DNA of 40,998 nt. Source: an uncultured Eubacteriales bacterium. Lineage in GTDB: Bacteria; Bacillota; Clostridia; Christensenellales; UBA1242. The notes below the pieces were generated by a model. The model searched no databases. It was not told the DNA's origin and saw nothing but the letters and a program-made list of their open reading frames with translations. Numbering within the stretch: the first letter of the stretch is position 1; every line of letters begins with the position of its first letter. Positions 1 through 7,020 of this stretch are shown here, piece by piece. Location of the stretch: the NCBI GenBank assembly GCA_900552105.1, contig URYH01000014.1:1-40998 (forward strand), written 5' to 3'. A program made the position numbers and the translations under genes.

Positions 1-103
1 TTTTTTAAAAAAATCTTATTGAATTAAATAATTATTTTTGTGAATTAATTTTATTTATTTTTAATTATTTTCATATTATTTTTGTTTTCGAAAATATGTT
101 TTC

Positions 104-134
104 AAAAAAACGGGCTGTGAGAGCCCGTTTTTTG
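104..134 (-). terminator. Rho-independent terminator after the holin gene
   Basis: A 6-bp GC-rich stem (111-116 with 122-127) has a 5-nt loop and is flanked by A and T runs on both sides, so it could work in either direction. It sits directly after the stop of the minus-strand gene at 137. Confidence 0.85.
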
Positions 135-136
135 CA

Positions 137-475
137 CTATTCTGTGTCCGTTTTGCTTTTGTCCTGAGTTGTCTCGGTGTTGCCTTCGTCATGTTTTAAC
201 TCGTCATTTTTTTTGGTGAGTTGCTTGATTATTTGATTTGCTCCAGTCGCACTCAGTCCGCTTGCGCCGCCAATGAGAATTGCCGAAAGGATATTGTTTG
301 CAGGAATGACTGCTGGGCACAAATAGAACGCCATAATTCCAAGACCAATTCCCAAGACGCAGGAAATTGCGGGGAACAATTTTGAAACAACTTCATTTTT
401 TGTGCACAACTTGATGACTTCAATAACCATGTAAACAATTAACACAATACTTGGTATGCTAACGAATTCTTCCAT
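137..475 (-). CDS. Phage-type holin (Listeria A118 Hol118-like)
   Basis: This encodes a 112-aa integral membrane protein. Hydrophobic segments lie near residues 7-24, 35-53 and 62-82, followed by a charged tail rich in K, E, D and T. The order of segments and the Gly/Ala-rich third helix (ILIGGASGLSATGA) resemble A118-type holins, which form lesions in the inner membrane so that an endolysin can reach the cell wall. I start at the internal ATG at 475 because GGGAGG lies just upstream (481-487); the longer reading frame to 547 has no such site. No endolysin or other phage gene is adjacent, so this is an orphan holin, either a prophage remnant or a domesticated small membrane protein. The family assignment is from pattern recognition only. 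Confidence 0.6.
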   Translation of the reverse strand: MEEFVSIPSIVLIVYMVIEVIKLCTKNEVVSKLFPAISCVLGIGLGIMAFYLCPAVIPANNILSAILIGGASGLSATGANQIIKQLTKKNDELKHDEGNTETTQDKSKTDTE

Positions 476-540
476 ATTTTTCCTCCCAAAAACATTATGT
501 CGCTCGGGTGTATTATATTCAACAATGCGTGCCAAATTTC

Positions 541-569
541 TTGCCAAAGAAAATTTTTTTGATTAAAAT
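541..569 (+). promoter_or_regulatory. Sigma-A-type promoter of yigZ
   Basis: TTGCCA (541-546), a 17-nt spacer and TAAAAT (564-569). Transcription would be expected to start about 7 nt downstream, at or next to the ATG at 576, which suggests a leaderless message. Confidence 0.5.
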
Positions 570-575
570 CAAAAT

Positions 576-953
576 ATGGATAATTGCGGGGCAGAGTTTT
601 TGTATGAGGAGAAGAAATCAAAATTTTTTTCGTTTTTCTTTTACATTTCAGACCCAAGCCAAATTGAAAAAATCATATTAGACATACGGGCAAAACACAA
701 AAAAGCAACTCATATATGCCATGCCGTGATATATGAGGGCGAGACATATGTGTGCAAATGCTCTGATGATGGCGAACCATCGGGAACTGCTGGTCGTCCA
801 ATCCTTAATGTCCTGGAAAAACAAAACAAAAAGAATTGTATGGTTGTGGTTGTGAGATATTTCGGCGGCATAAAACTTGGTGCTGGCGGACTTGTTCGTG
901 CCTACACCAAGGCGGCGGCGGGAGTTCTTGCGGAGGTGAAAGGTGCGAATTGA
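576..953 (+). CDS. yigZ: YigZ/IMPACT-family protein, short form
   Basis: This is the UPF0029/IMPACT N-terminal domain protein, 125 aa. The conserved block is clear: KATHICHA, then CSDDGEPSGTAGRPIL, then VVVVRYFGGIKLGAGGLVRAY. YigZ proteins are ribosome- or RNA-associated regulators whose biochemical role is poorly defined. Family members are usually about 200 aa, with a C-terminal ferredoxin-like DUF1949 domain; here the protein stops shortly after the N-terminal domain. The stop overlaps the start of recX by 11 nt, so the two are probably translationally coupled. No ribosome binding site precedes the ATG, and the promoter just upstream would give an almost leaderless mRNA. The start fits the family N-terminus (EEKKSKF). 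Confidence 0.9.
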   Translation: MDNCGAEFLYEEKKSKFFSFFFYISDPSQIEKIILDIRAKHKKATHICHAVIYEGETYVCKCSDDGEPSGTAGRPILNVLEKQNKKNCMVVVVRYFGGIKLGAGGLVRAYTKAAAGVLAEVKGAN

Positions 954-1560
954 TGAGATAAAACCGATTGGGAAAAAACAAGAGAGATTTTACGTTTTGC
1001 TGTCAAACGGTGAAAAAGTTGTTTTGCACGGACTCACATTGCTCAAAACAAAACTAAAAATTGGAGATGAAATCGACAAAGAAACGCTCGAAGAATATCA
1101 ATTTGAATATGAAAAACTAACCGCTTTTGACAAGGCGATAAACTTGTTGGGCAGAGGCATGAAAACACAAAAACAACTCATGACCTATCTCAAAGACAAG
1201 GGTTATATGCCAAAAGTTTGTGACTATGTTTTGGAGAAACTGGGTGAATACAAATATGTTGATGACCTTCAATTTGCCAAGTGCTACATAAAAATGTCAT
1301 CAAAAAGCAAAGGCAAACGGGCAATCGCATTTGAAATGAAGCAAAAGGGTGTGTCAGACCAAATCATTGAGGAGTGCCTATGTGACATTGATGACCAAAA
1401 AGAAGTTGCGTTGTCACTTGCTAAAAAATATCTCAAGAACAAACCACTCGACCAAAAGACAAAAGAAAAACTATATCGTCATCTTTTGAGCAAAGGATTT
1501 TCGCACGAAGAATGTTTTTATGCAATGAACAAATGTTTTTGCGACAATAATCAAGATTAA
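943..1560 (+). CDS. recX: Regulatory protein RecX
   Basis: A 205-aa RecX-family protein, which binds RecA filaments and modulates recombination and SOS activity in the cytoplasm. The N-terminal third is a small domain (VLLSNGEKVVLHG). It is followed by the tandem three-helix RecX repeats, for example AINLLGRGMKTQKQLMTYL near residues 66-84 and FAKCYIKMSSKSKGKRAI near residues 109-126. The start is GTG at 943 with GGAGG at 932-936, overlapping the end of yigZ. No recA is in the window. Confidence 0.85.
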   Translation: MRIDEIKPIGKKQERFYVLLSNGEKVVLHGLTLLKTKLKIGDEIDKETLEEYQFEYEKLTAFDKAINLLGRGMKTQKQLMTYLKDKGYMPKVCDYVLEKLGEYKYVDDLQFAKCYIKMSSKSKGKRAIAFEMKQKGVSDQIIEECLCDIDDQKEVALSLAKKYLKNKPLDQKTKEKLYRHLLSKGFSHEECFYAMNKCFCDNNQD

Positions 1561-1593
1561 TTCAAGAGATTGCAATGGAAAACCACATTATGT

Positions 1594-1622
1594 TTGACAT
1601 GGTCAGTTATTTATGATAAATT
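1594..1622 (+). promoter_or_regulatory. Promoter of lysS
   Basis: TTGACA (1594-1599), a 17-nt spacer and TAAATT (1617-1622), lying between recX and lysS. The -35 is consensus and the -10 is moderate. No T-box or other leader fits in the 20 nt that remain before the gene. Confidence 0.55.
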
Positions 1623-1640
1623 GCCAAACAGGAGATTATT

Positions 1641-3125
1641 ATGGATTTTGAACAACTAAACCAAAAATTACAAAAACTTTCAAACGAGGTTGACATCAGA
1701 AAAGCGAAGATTGATTTTTTGAAGGAAAATGGAATCAATCCATATCGCGATGATTTTCGACGAACACACACAATAAAAGAAGCACTAACTCTTGAAGAAG
1801 GTGCAAAAGTCAAAATTTGCGGACGTGTTATTTTCCGTCGCATCATGGGAAAATTTGGATTTGCAAAAATTCAAGATATTGACGGCATGATTCAAGTTAG
1901 TGTTGGCAGAAATGAACTCGATGAACAGAGTTATGATTTCTATAAAAAACTCATTGATGTTGGAGATATAATCGGAGTTGAAGGCGAACTCTATCGAACT
2001 CAAACTGGCGAACTTACAGTTCGAGCAAGCAAGGTTGAACTGCTTTCAAAAGCAATGCGCCCACTTCCTGAAAAATTTCATGGGCTCACCGACGTTGAAG
2101 CAAAATATCGTCAACGCTATCTTGACATCATCATGAACGAAAAGAGCAGAGAAGTGTTCAAAGCACGCAGCAAAGTTGAATCGCTCATCAGACGCCATCT
2201 TGAAGATAATGGATTCACAGAAATTGAAACACCAGTTCTTCAAAAAAATGTTTCGGGGGCTGCAGCAAAACCATTTTTCACAAAACACAACGCACTCGAC
2301 CTTGAATGCAACCTTCGCATTGCAAAAGAGACATGGCTCAAAATGGCAATGGTTGCGGGTTTTGACCGCGTGTTTGAACTCGGAAAAGATTTCAGAAATG
2401 AGGGCATGGATCCAACCCATCTTCAAGAATTTACACAAGTTGAATGGTATGCTTCATTTTGGAGATTTGAAGACAACATAAAATTCTTCCAAGAACTCGT
2501 CAAAAAACTCCTCATGGAGTGCATTGGAACGTTGCAAATCAGTTATCAAGGCAATGTTATCAATTTTGACGGAGAGTGGGAGCGAATTGACTATGTTGCT
2601 CGCCTTCGTGAAATTTTGGGCTTTGATTTTATGCGAGAAACAGACCTCGATGAGTTCAAGAAAAAAGTTGTTGCAACAAAACTCTTTTCTTTTGGCGACC
2701 TTGAAGAATGCAAATCAATCCGAACACTCATTGACTATATCTATAAACGAACAATAAGAGAAAAAATCACTGGTCCAGTCATTTTGTATAACTATCCAGC
2801 AGTGCTCAAAACTTTGGCAAGACACTCTGACAAAGACTACAACATTGCCGAGGCCTTCCAAGTTGTTGTTTGCGGCGCAGAAATTTGCAACGCATTCTCC
2901 GAACTTGTTGACCCAGAAATTCAAAGGGCAGTGCTTGAAGCGCAACAAATTGAAAAAAATCAGGGCGATGATGAAACGATGGACGTCGATGAAGATTTCT
3001 TGCTTGCAATGGAGCACGGAATGCCACCAATGTCTGGACTCGGATTTGGAATTGACAGATTTGTTATGCTCATGTTTGACCTTCCAAATATCCGTGATGG
3101 TGTTTTGTTCCCAATCATGAAATAG
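1641..3125 (+). CDS. lysS: Lysyl-tRNA synthetase, class II
   Basis: A 494-aa class II lysyl-tRNA synthetase that charges tRNA-Lys with lysine at the expense of ATP. An N-terminal OB-fold anticodon-binding domain spans roughly residues 50-150 (VKICGRVIFRRIMGKFGFAK). The catalytic core follows. Motif 1 lies around ETPVLQKNVSGAAAKPF, motif 2 is FELGKDFRNEGMDPTH, and motif 3 is GLGFGIDRFVMLMFD near the C-terminus. The length is normal. The ATG at 1641 has AGGAG upstream. It has its own promoter and terminator, so it is probably monocistronic. After motif 2 the usual motif reads HLQEFTQVEWYASF, slightly divergent from the common NPEFTMLE version. Confidence 0.97.
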   Translation: MDFEQLNQKLQKLSNEVDIRKAKIDFLKENGINPYRDDFRRTHTIKEALTLEEGAKVKICGRVIFRRIMGKFGFAKIQDIDGMIQVSVGRNELDEQSYDFYKKLIDVGDIIGVEGELYRTQTGELTVRASKVELLSKAMRPLPEKFHGLTDVEAKYRQRYLDIIMNEKSREVFKARSKVESLIRRHLEDNGFTEIETPVLQKNVSGAAAKPFFTKHNALDLECNLRIAKETWLKMAMVAGFDRVFELGKDFRNEGMDPTHLQEFTQVEWYASFWRFEDNIKFFQELVKKLLMECIGTLQISYQGNVINFDGEWERIDYVARLREILGFDFMRETDLDEFKKKVVATKLFSFGDLEECKSIRTLIDYIYKRTIREKITGPVILYNYPAVLKTLARHSDKDYNIAEAFQVVVCGAEICNAFSELVDPEIQRAVLEAQQIEKNQGDDETMDVDEDFLLAMEHGMPPMSGLGFGIDRFVMLMFDLPNIRDGVLFPIMK

Positions 3126-3238
3126 TTGTTCTTTTTCGAATGCGAAAAAGAACCAAAAAGCGTGGGGAATTTGGATTTTCCCCACACCCCTTGAAACCAC
3201 CCTTGGCGAAGCGGGGCAAGAGGTCAACAAAAAACAAT
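3126..3238. repeat. Hairpin-rich intergenic stretch, first part
   Basis: No credible gene is seen here. It contains a perfect 11-bp inverted repeat with a 4-nt loop (3128-3138 with 3143-3153). A second, 8-bp hairpin (3162-3169 with 3178-3185) and a weaker CTTG/CAAG hairpin (about 3202-3220) follow. None ends in a T run, so these are not ordinary terminators. Confidence 0.6.
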
Positions 3239-3239
3239 A

Positions 3240-3291
3240 GACAAAAGGGTTTTGAGAAGTTTTGGCTCAAAACCTTTTCTTTTGTCTTTTT
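3240..3291 (+). terminator. lysS terminator
   Basis: A long stem: 8 bp (3240-3247 with 3279-3286) stacked on 9 bp (3248-3256 with 3266-3274), with a 4-nt bulge of T at 3275-3278. A T-rich stretch follows. Confidence 0.75.
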
Positions 3292-3300
3292 GTTTTTTTG

Positions 3301-3432
3301 TGTTGCATGCAACGAAAAATTTGTCAAGAGTAAATGGATTTGAGTGCGGTTGCACTCAAACTCTTGACAAACATTCTGTTTCATGCAATAAGGCTCACAA
3401 GAAGAGTTAAGGCAAAGAATGCCACAACTCTT
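3301..3432. repeat. Further nested hairpins before the ADP-ribosylglycohydrolase gene
   Basis: GTTGCATGCAAC palindrome at 3302-3313. A nested hairpin has an outer 12-bp arm (3320-3331 with 3360-3371) and an inner 9-bp arm (3339-3347 with 3352-3360) around a GGTT loop. A second nested hairpin pairs 3402-3408 with 3426-3432, enclosing GGCA/TGCC at 3411-3414 and 3420-3423. Nothing coding is seen. Confidence 0.6.
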
Positions 3433-3570
3433 GAGAATTAAACCAACATAAATATAATAAAACATGGTTTGGAGTCATAGACAAAAGCCATGCGAAAATA
3501 TAAATATAAAATTATGCAAGACAATTGGTTTGTTTCGTGATTTGTTGTATTATGGTTTTGAGGAGATAGT

Positions 3571-4455
3571 ATGGAACAAACAAAAAAAATGCCATTGGTT
3601 ATGGGTGGAATTGTGGGAGACATTGCGGGGTCTCGATTTGAATTTAGCCCAATCAAAAGCAAAGAATTTGAATTATTAAAAATGAGCGACAATCAATTTC
3701 AAGCAAAACAAAGTTTTCGTGAATATCGAGAAAACTGTCATTTTACAGACGACACTGTTATGACATTAGCAGTTGCAAATGCTCTGCTTGATGCAAACGG
3801 GAATTATGACAATTTGAATGAGTTGCTTGTTAAAAACATGAAAGAATTTGGTCGAAAACATCGTTATGTTGGGTATGGATCAAAGTTTAATTCATGGCTC
3901 AACTCACAAAAAAACGAGCCTTATAATTCTTTTGGAAATGGCAGTGCAATGAGAATTGGTGCTGTTCCATATTTCGCAAAGGATATTGAGGAATTAAAAC
4001 ACCTTTCACGCCTTGTCACTGTGGTTACACATAATCATGAGGAAGGAATCAAGGGTGCCGAAGCGGTTGCGAGTTGCATATGGCTTGCATGGCATAACAA
4101 TTCAAAACAACAAATAAAAGAATATGTCGAAAAGAATTATTACAATTTGGATTTTGATTATGACCAGTTGCTGAAAACGTATGTTCATGATGAAAGTTGT
4201 CAAAATTCTGTGCCACAATCAATTTATGCTTTTTTGATTTCAACAGATTATGAAGATGCAATAAGGACGGCAATATCAATGGGCGGAGATGCAGACACAA
4301 TGGCGTGCATCGCAGGATCAATTGCGGAGGCCTTTTATGGCATGCCCAAAGATTTGGAAGAGAGAGGAATGAAGTTTTTGACAGAAGATCTCAAGGAAGT
4401 TCTAAAAAAATTCGATGATAAGTTCAAAATGATAAATAAAAAAGATAAGTTCTAA
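3571..4455 (+). CDS. ADP-ribosylglycohydrolase (DraG/ARH family)
   Basis: A 294-aa protein of the dinuclear-metal ADP-ribosylglycohydrolase family, which removes ADP-ribose from modified proteins or small molecules. Family signatures are present: GGIVGDIAGSRFEF near the N-terminus, the metal-binding FTDDTVMTLAVA near residue 56, GNGSAMRIGAVPYF, THNHEEGIKGA, and the C-terminal GGDADTMACIAGSIAEAFYG. All expected metal ligands (TDDT; DAD) look intact. The ATG at 3571 has GAGGAG just upstream. No ADP-ribosyltransferase is adjacent, so the substrate cannot be inferred. Alternatives are a tRNA-phosphate or small-molecule ADP-ribose hydrolase of the same fold. Confidence 0.92.
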   Translation: MEQTKKMPLVMGGIVGDIAGSRFEFSPIKSKEFELLKMSDNQFQAKQSFREYRENCHFTDDTVMTLAVANALLDANGNYDNLNELLVKNMKEFGRKHRYVGYGSKFNSWLNSQKNEPYNSFGNGSAMRIGAVPYFAKDIEELKHLSRLVTVVTHNHEEGIKGAEAVASCIWLAWHNNSKQQIKEYVEKNYYNLDFDYDQLLKTYVHDESCQNSVPQSIYAFLISTDYEDAIRTAISMGGDADTMACIAGSIAEAFYGMPKDLEERGMKFLTEDLKEVLKKFDDKFKMINKKDKF

Positions 4456-4469
4456 TGCTTATCTTTTTT
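4438..4469. terminator. Bidirectional terminator between convergent genes
   Basis: A 12-bp stem (4438-4449 with 4458-4469), with A and T runs built into the arms, serves both the plus-strand glycohydrolase and the minus-strand XRE gene. The glycohydrolase stop codon lies in the loop. Confidence 0.85.
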
Positions 4470-4764
4470 ATTCCAAAAGCTCATTAAGTGCTAACTTCTT
4501 TTTTTCACTCATGCTATTTATAATTTTGAGTGTTTGAGTATCTAATTTATATGATTGAAAATTATTGTAGAAAAATTCTTCTGGTGTTATATGGCAGGCT
4601 TTAATAATGTCTAGAATTACTTGCATTGATGGTTCGTATTCACCAGATTCGAGTTTTGTGATATAAGCAGGGTTTTTGCCAATCTCCAAACTTAATGCTC
4701 TTGCACTCAAGTTTGATTTATTTCTAAAATACCCAATTCGAAAAAGTATATCTTTTATTTCCAT
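4468..4764 (-). CDS. XRE-family helix-turn-helix regulator
   Basis: A 98-aa transcriptional regulator with one N-terminal Cro/C1-type HTH (about residues 5-62: LSARALSLEIGKNPAYITKLESGEYEPSM). A short C-terminal tail has no recognisable ligand domain. It lies divergent to the small membrane gene at 4930, so it may control that promoter as well as its own. The start ATG at 4764 follows a GAGG site. Targets are unknown. Confidence 0.88.
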   Translation of the reverse strand: MEIKDILFRIGYFRNKSNLSARALSLEIGKNPAYITKLESGEYEPSMQVILDIIKACHITPEEFFYNNFQSYKLDTQTLKIINSMSEKKKLALNELLE

Positions 4765-4879
4765 AATAACCTCTTCTATAATTATAATTTGCCAAAAATT
4801 TTAGATATATTCCTCATAAAGGATAAAAATATACAAAAAGAAATAAAATGTTTCTTATATAGAAATGTTTGTGTTTTTA

Positions 4880-4908
4880 TTGACTTGAAAAGAAATACAA
4901 AATAAAAT
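4880..4908 (+). promoter_or_regulatory. Promoter of the 4930-5664 gene pair
   Basis: TTGACT (4880-4885), a 17-nt spacer and TAAAAT (4903-4908). It lies in the divergent region shared with the XRE regulator. Confidence 0.6.
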
Positions 4909-4929
4909 TATGAACAGGGAGGGGTTAAA

Positions 4930-5223
4930 ATGATTGTCGCAAGTATGATTGGATATATGTTGGGAGTGTGGGTTTTATATGCGATTATTGCGTCTTTTGC
5001 AAAACATAAAATTGCAATAATAGTCACAGGCATTCTTGGTTTGGTTGGTAGTGTGTCAAGTGCTATTGCACTGAATTCGCCAGCGAGGATAATTGATACT
5101 TTTTCAGTTGTTGTTGCGGTTGTATTAATTTGCAGTGTTCCACCATTACAGATAAACAGTCGAGCCAAAGAAGAATGGAAAGAAAAGAGAAAAAAAGAAA
5201 AAAACAGAAACAAGGAGAAATAA
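4930..5223 (+). CDS. Small membrane protein of unknown function
   Basis: A 97-aa protein that I do not recognise. It has about three hydrophobic stretches (residues 2-22, 28-46 and 56-73), with Gly-rich packing in the first two. The tail from residue 76 is highly basic and rich in K, E and R, and probably cytoplasmic. Start ATG 4930 follows AGGGAGGGG. The gene is 3 nt upstream of the zinc-ribbon gene at 5227, so the two are one transcription unit, opposite an XRE regulator. Confidence 0.7.
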   Translation: MIVASMIGYMLGVWVLYAIIASFAKHKIAIIVTGILGLVGSVSSAIALNSPARIIDTFSVVVAVVLICSVPPLQINSRAKEEWKEKRKKEKNRNKEK

Positions 5224-5226
5224 CAA

Positions 5227-5664
5227 ATGAAATTATGTCCAAAATGTGAAATTAATTACATATTAAATTTAGATGATGAGTTGTGTGAAGTATGTAGAGA
5301 AGAAATGTTAAAAACTGATGCTGGAACAAAAGATAGCAACAAGGCACAAGTTGAAAAAGTTTTGTTGCCAGTTCTTAGAAGTCTACCAGAAGCAGAATTA
5401 AAAAAATTGACAGAAAAAGAATTCAGTTTGCAATTATTACAGTTAAGATTGCCACTTCTCAAAGAATGTAGAAATTTGGGTGAGGAGGCTTGCAAACAGG
5501 AAATAATTTTGGATAAATCAAAAACATATAGATATTATATAAAACCATATCGCATAGGAAACAAATACTATCATATTTGTTCTCAATGGTGGAGTTGCCC
5601 TGGAAATCGAAGCAAAGATATATTGGGTATATTAAAAGAATTGACGGAAAAAAAGCAAGGGTGA
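5227..5664 (+). CDS. Zinc-ribbon protein of unknown function
   Basis: A 145-aa protein. A CPKC motif (residues 4-7) and CEVC (residues 20-23) form a short N-terminal zinc ribbon. A helical middle follows. The C-terminal region rich in aromatic residues (YYIKPYRIGNKYYHICSQWWSCPG) contains two further Cys. I do not recognise the family. It is co-transcribed with the membrane protein just upstream, which suggests a paired function, possibly a cytosolic partner of that protein. Codon choice is AT-rich, like the neighbouring XRE gene, which hints at an acquired cassette. Confidence 0.7.
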   Translation: MKLCPKCEINYILNLDDELCEVCREEMLKTDAGTKDSNKAQVEKVLLPVLRSLPEAELKKLTEKEFSLQLLQLRLPLLKECRNLGEEACKQEIILDKSKTYRYYIKPYRIGNKYYHICSQWWSCPGNRSKDILGILKELTEKKQG

Positions 5665-5676
5665 CTTGCTTTTTTT
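5648..5676. terminator. Bidirectional terminator
   Basis: AAAAAAAGCAAG (5648-5659) pairs with CTTGCTTTTTTT (5665-5676). It serves the zinc-ribbon gene on plus and the MazF-like gene on minus; the plus-strand stop codon is in the loop. Confidence 0.85.
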
Positions 5677-6034
5677 AGTTGAGGAGTCCGAGGCTTATTA
5701 TGAGGGCTTCGTTTGCTTTTCTCATAAAGCGGTCATCAAGCGTGCCGACATGATTTTTCAGACGGCGTTTGTCGATTGTTCGAAGTTGCTCAAAAAGGAT
5801 TACTGAGTCCTTTGGCAAGTTGAAGGTGTCGGCGGGGAGTGAAAGATGAGTGGGTAATTTTGCTTTTGTTAGTTGTGAGGTGATTGCGGCAACAATGATT
5901 GTGGGGCTATATTTATTTCCGATGTTGTTTTGCACAACAAGAACAGGTCTAAGTCCGCCTTGTTCGCTTCCAACAACTGGGCTTAGGTCTGCGTAAAATA
6001 TATCTCCTCGTTTGATTTGTTGCGTATTAGTCAC
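5675..6034 (-). CDS. MazF/PemK-family endoribonuclease toxin
   Basis: A 119-aa MazF-like mRNA interferase, closest in pattern to the NdoA/YdcE type of Bacillota. Seen: IKRGDIFYADLSPVVGSEQGG at the N-terminus, RPVLVVQNN, the IVAAITSQ strand and the FEQLRTIDKRRL block. These include the Arg and Thr residues used for RNA cleavage in the family. I start at GTG 6034 (VTNTQQIKRGDIF). It follows AAGGA and overlaps the upstream gene by 8 nt, giving normal family length; the longer frame to 6145 lies inside that gene. Toxicity depends on whether the upstream product neutralises it. Confidence 0.85.
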   Translation of the reverse strand: MTNTQQIKRGDIFYADLSPVVGSEQGGLRPVLVVQNNIGNKYSPTIIVAAITSQLTKAKLPTHLSLPADTFNLPKDSVILFEQLRTIDKRRLKNHVGTLDDRFMRKANEALIISLGLLN

Positions 6035-6281
6035 CAGAAATATCCTTTTCGTAGTTTTCAAGAGTTTCGAGGTCGTCAAAATTCTCGTTTGCGAGTTCGG
6101 TTTCGTGAGTTTGGTTGCTCTCGTTCTCGAAGAAATTTGCGACATCTTCTCTCATATTCATACTATGCTCGTCGCCCAAGTATTCGTGATATAAACTTTG
6201 CGTGATGTCAACGCCATACAAAGCGACAATACGGTCTTTTTCATCAGTGAGTTCTTTTTTGTATTTATTAAATTTTTTCAT
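6027..6281 (-). CDS. Acidic small protein, candidate antitoxin of the MazF-like toxin
   Basis: An 84-aa protein, strongly acidic in its C-terminal half (NESNQTHETELANENFDDL and onward). It lacks a visible AbrB or ribbon-helix-helix DNA-binding domain. Position (immediately upstream and overlapping the toxin) and the acidic tail match MazE-type antitoxins, which block the MazF active site with an acidic extension. In Bacillus subtilis acpS also lies upstream of the ndoAI-ndoA pair, so the neighbourhood agrees. The ATG at 6281 has GGGAG upstream. The antitoxin role is inference from context; the sequence itself is unfamiliar. Confidence 0.65.
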   Translation of the reverse strand: MKKFNKYKKELTDEKDRIVALYGVDITQSLYHEYLGDEHSMNMREDVANFFENESNQTHETELANENFDDLETLENYEKDISGD

Positions 6282-6313
6282 AAGAAATATCTCCCAATAA
6301 AAATTTTCTAAAC

Positions 6314-6340
6314 AAAAAAAGGACTTTTTTTAAGTCCTTA
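6314..6340 (-). terminator. acpS terminator
   Basis: AAGGACTT (6320-6327) pairs with AAGTCCTT (6333-6340). Read on the minus strand, it is followed by a run of T. It separates acpS from the toxin-antitoxin-like pair. Confidence 0.75.
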
Positions 6341-6358
6341 ATTTAATTTGTCTAAAAA

Positions 6359-6703
6359 TTATTTTATTATGCAGATGGCGCAGGCAATTTCTTTTGTGTG
6401 AGATATTGAAATTTCAACAACATTATTTGCGATGCCCAGTTTTTGTTTGGTGCTTTGTTCAATCTCCAAATATGGTTTGTTGCTCTTGTCGTGCAAAACA
6501 TAAATTTTGTTGAGTTCAAGCGAAGTGATTCCAGTCCCCAGTGCTTTCAAAAAAGCTTCTTTTACTGCCCAAAATCCAGCAAGATGCACATGAGGGTCAG
6601 AGAATTTGTTTGCGTATTCAAGCTCATGTTCGCAAAACATTTTTGCAAAGCAAGGCTTTTGTTCTTTGAACCTTTTTGTTTCAATAATATCAATTCCAAC
6701 CAT
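6359..6703 (-). CDS. acpS: Holo-[acyl-carrier-protein] synthase
   Basis: A 114-aa AcpS that transfers 4'-phosphopantetheine from CoA to apo-ACP for fatty acid synthesis. The N-terminal VGIDIIETKRF carries the metal-binding Asp. FWAVKEAFLKALGTGI carries the WxxKEAxxKA signature, and ISISHTKEIACAICI closes the domain. Length is typical. It has its own terminator before the downstream toxin-antitoxin-like pair. Confidence 0.95.
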   Translation of the reverse strand: MVGIDIIETKRFKEQKPCFAKMFCEHELEYANKFSDPHVHLAGFWAVKEAFLKALGTGITSLELNKIYVLHDKSNKPYLEIEQSTKQKLGIANNVVEISISHTKEIACAICIIK

Positions 6704-6778
6704 ATATTCATATTAACACAAAACATGTCTTCATCAAACAAAATTTAAAAGGATATCAAGAATTTATCAAATTTGGTC

Positions 6779-6807
6779 TTGAAAATGTGTTTTTGCAGTG
6801 CTATAAT
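6779..6807 (+). promoter_or_regulatory. Promoter of the 51-aa membrane protein
   Basis: TTGAAA (6779-6784), a 17-nt spacer and TATAAT (6802-6807), 20 nt before the small ORF. Confidence 0.7.
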
Positions 6808-6827
6808 GAGGCAAATTGAGGTGAAAT

Positions 6828-6983
6828 ATGAATACAACAAAGAAAAGAATATTGATTGCAGTTTTGTGTGTTGTTGTTTTGGTGCTTTGTTCATATTATT
6901 TGGTTAATCGTCAAAAAGAAAAAGAAAAAGCAGAAAAAGAAGCCGAAACTCAAACACAAACTCAAATTGTTGCATTGGTTTAA
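6828..6983 (+). CDS. 51-aa single-pass membrane protein
   Basis: A short ORF: an N-terminal TTKKR positive patch, one transmembrane helix at about residues 8-26 (ILIAVLCVVVLVLCSYYLV), then a K/E-rich charged stretch and TQTQTQ. It has a strong promoter and GAGGTG ribosome binding site, which makes it more than a chance ORF. Function unknown. An N-in/C-out small membrane protein is likely by the positive-inside rule. Confidence 0.6.
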   Translation: MNTTKKRILIAVLCVVVLVLCSYYLVNRQKEKEKAEKEAETQTQTQIVALV

Positions 6984-7020
6984 CAATAGTTTTCAAACTA
7001 TTAAGTATTTGTCCTTAACA

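Noticed and set aside
1561..1640. T-box or riboswitch before lysS
   Set aside because: The promoter lies within 50 nt of the start, leaving no room for a structured leader.
3140..3465. ORFs on both strands in the gap after lysS
   Set aside because: No ribosome binding sites, biased composition, and the sequence is dominated by inverted repeats.
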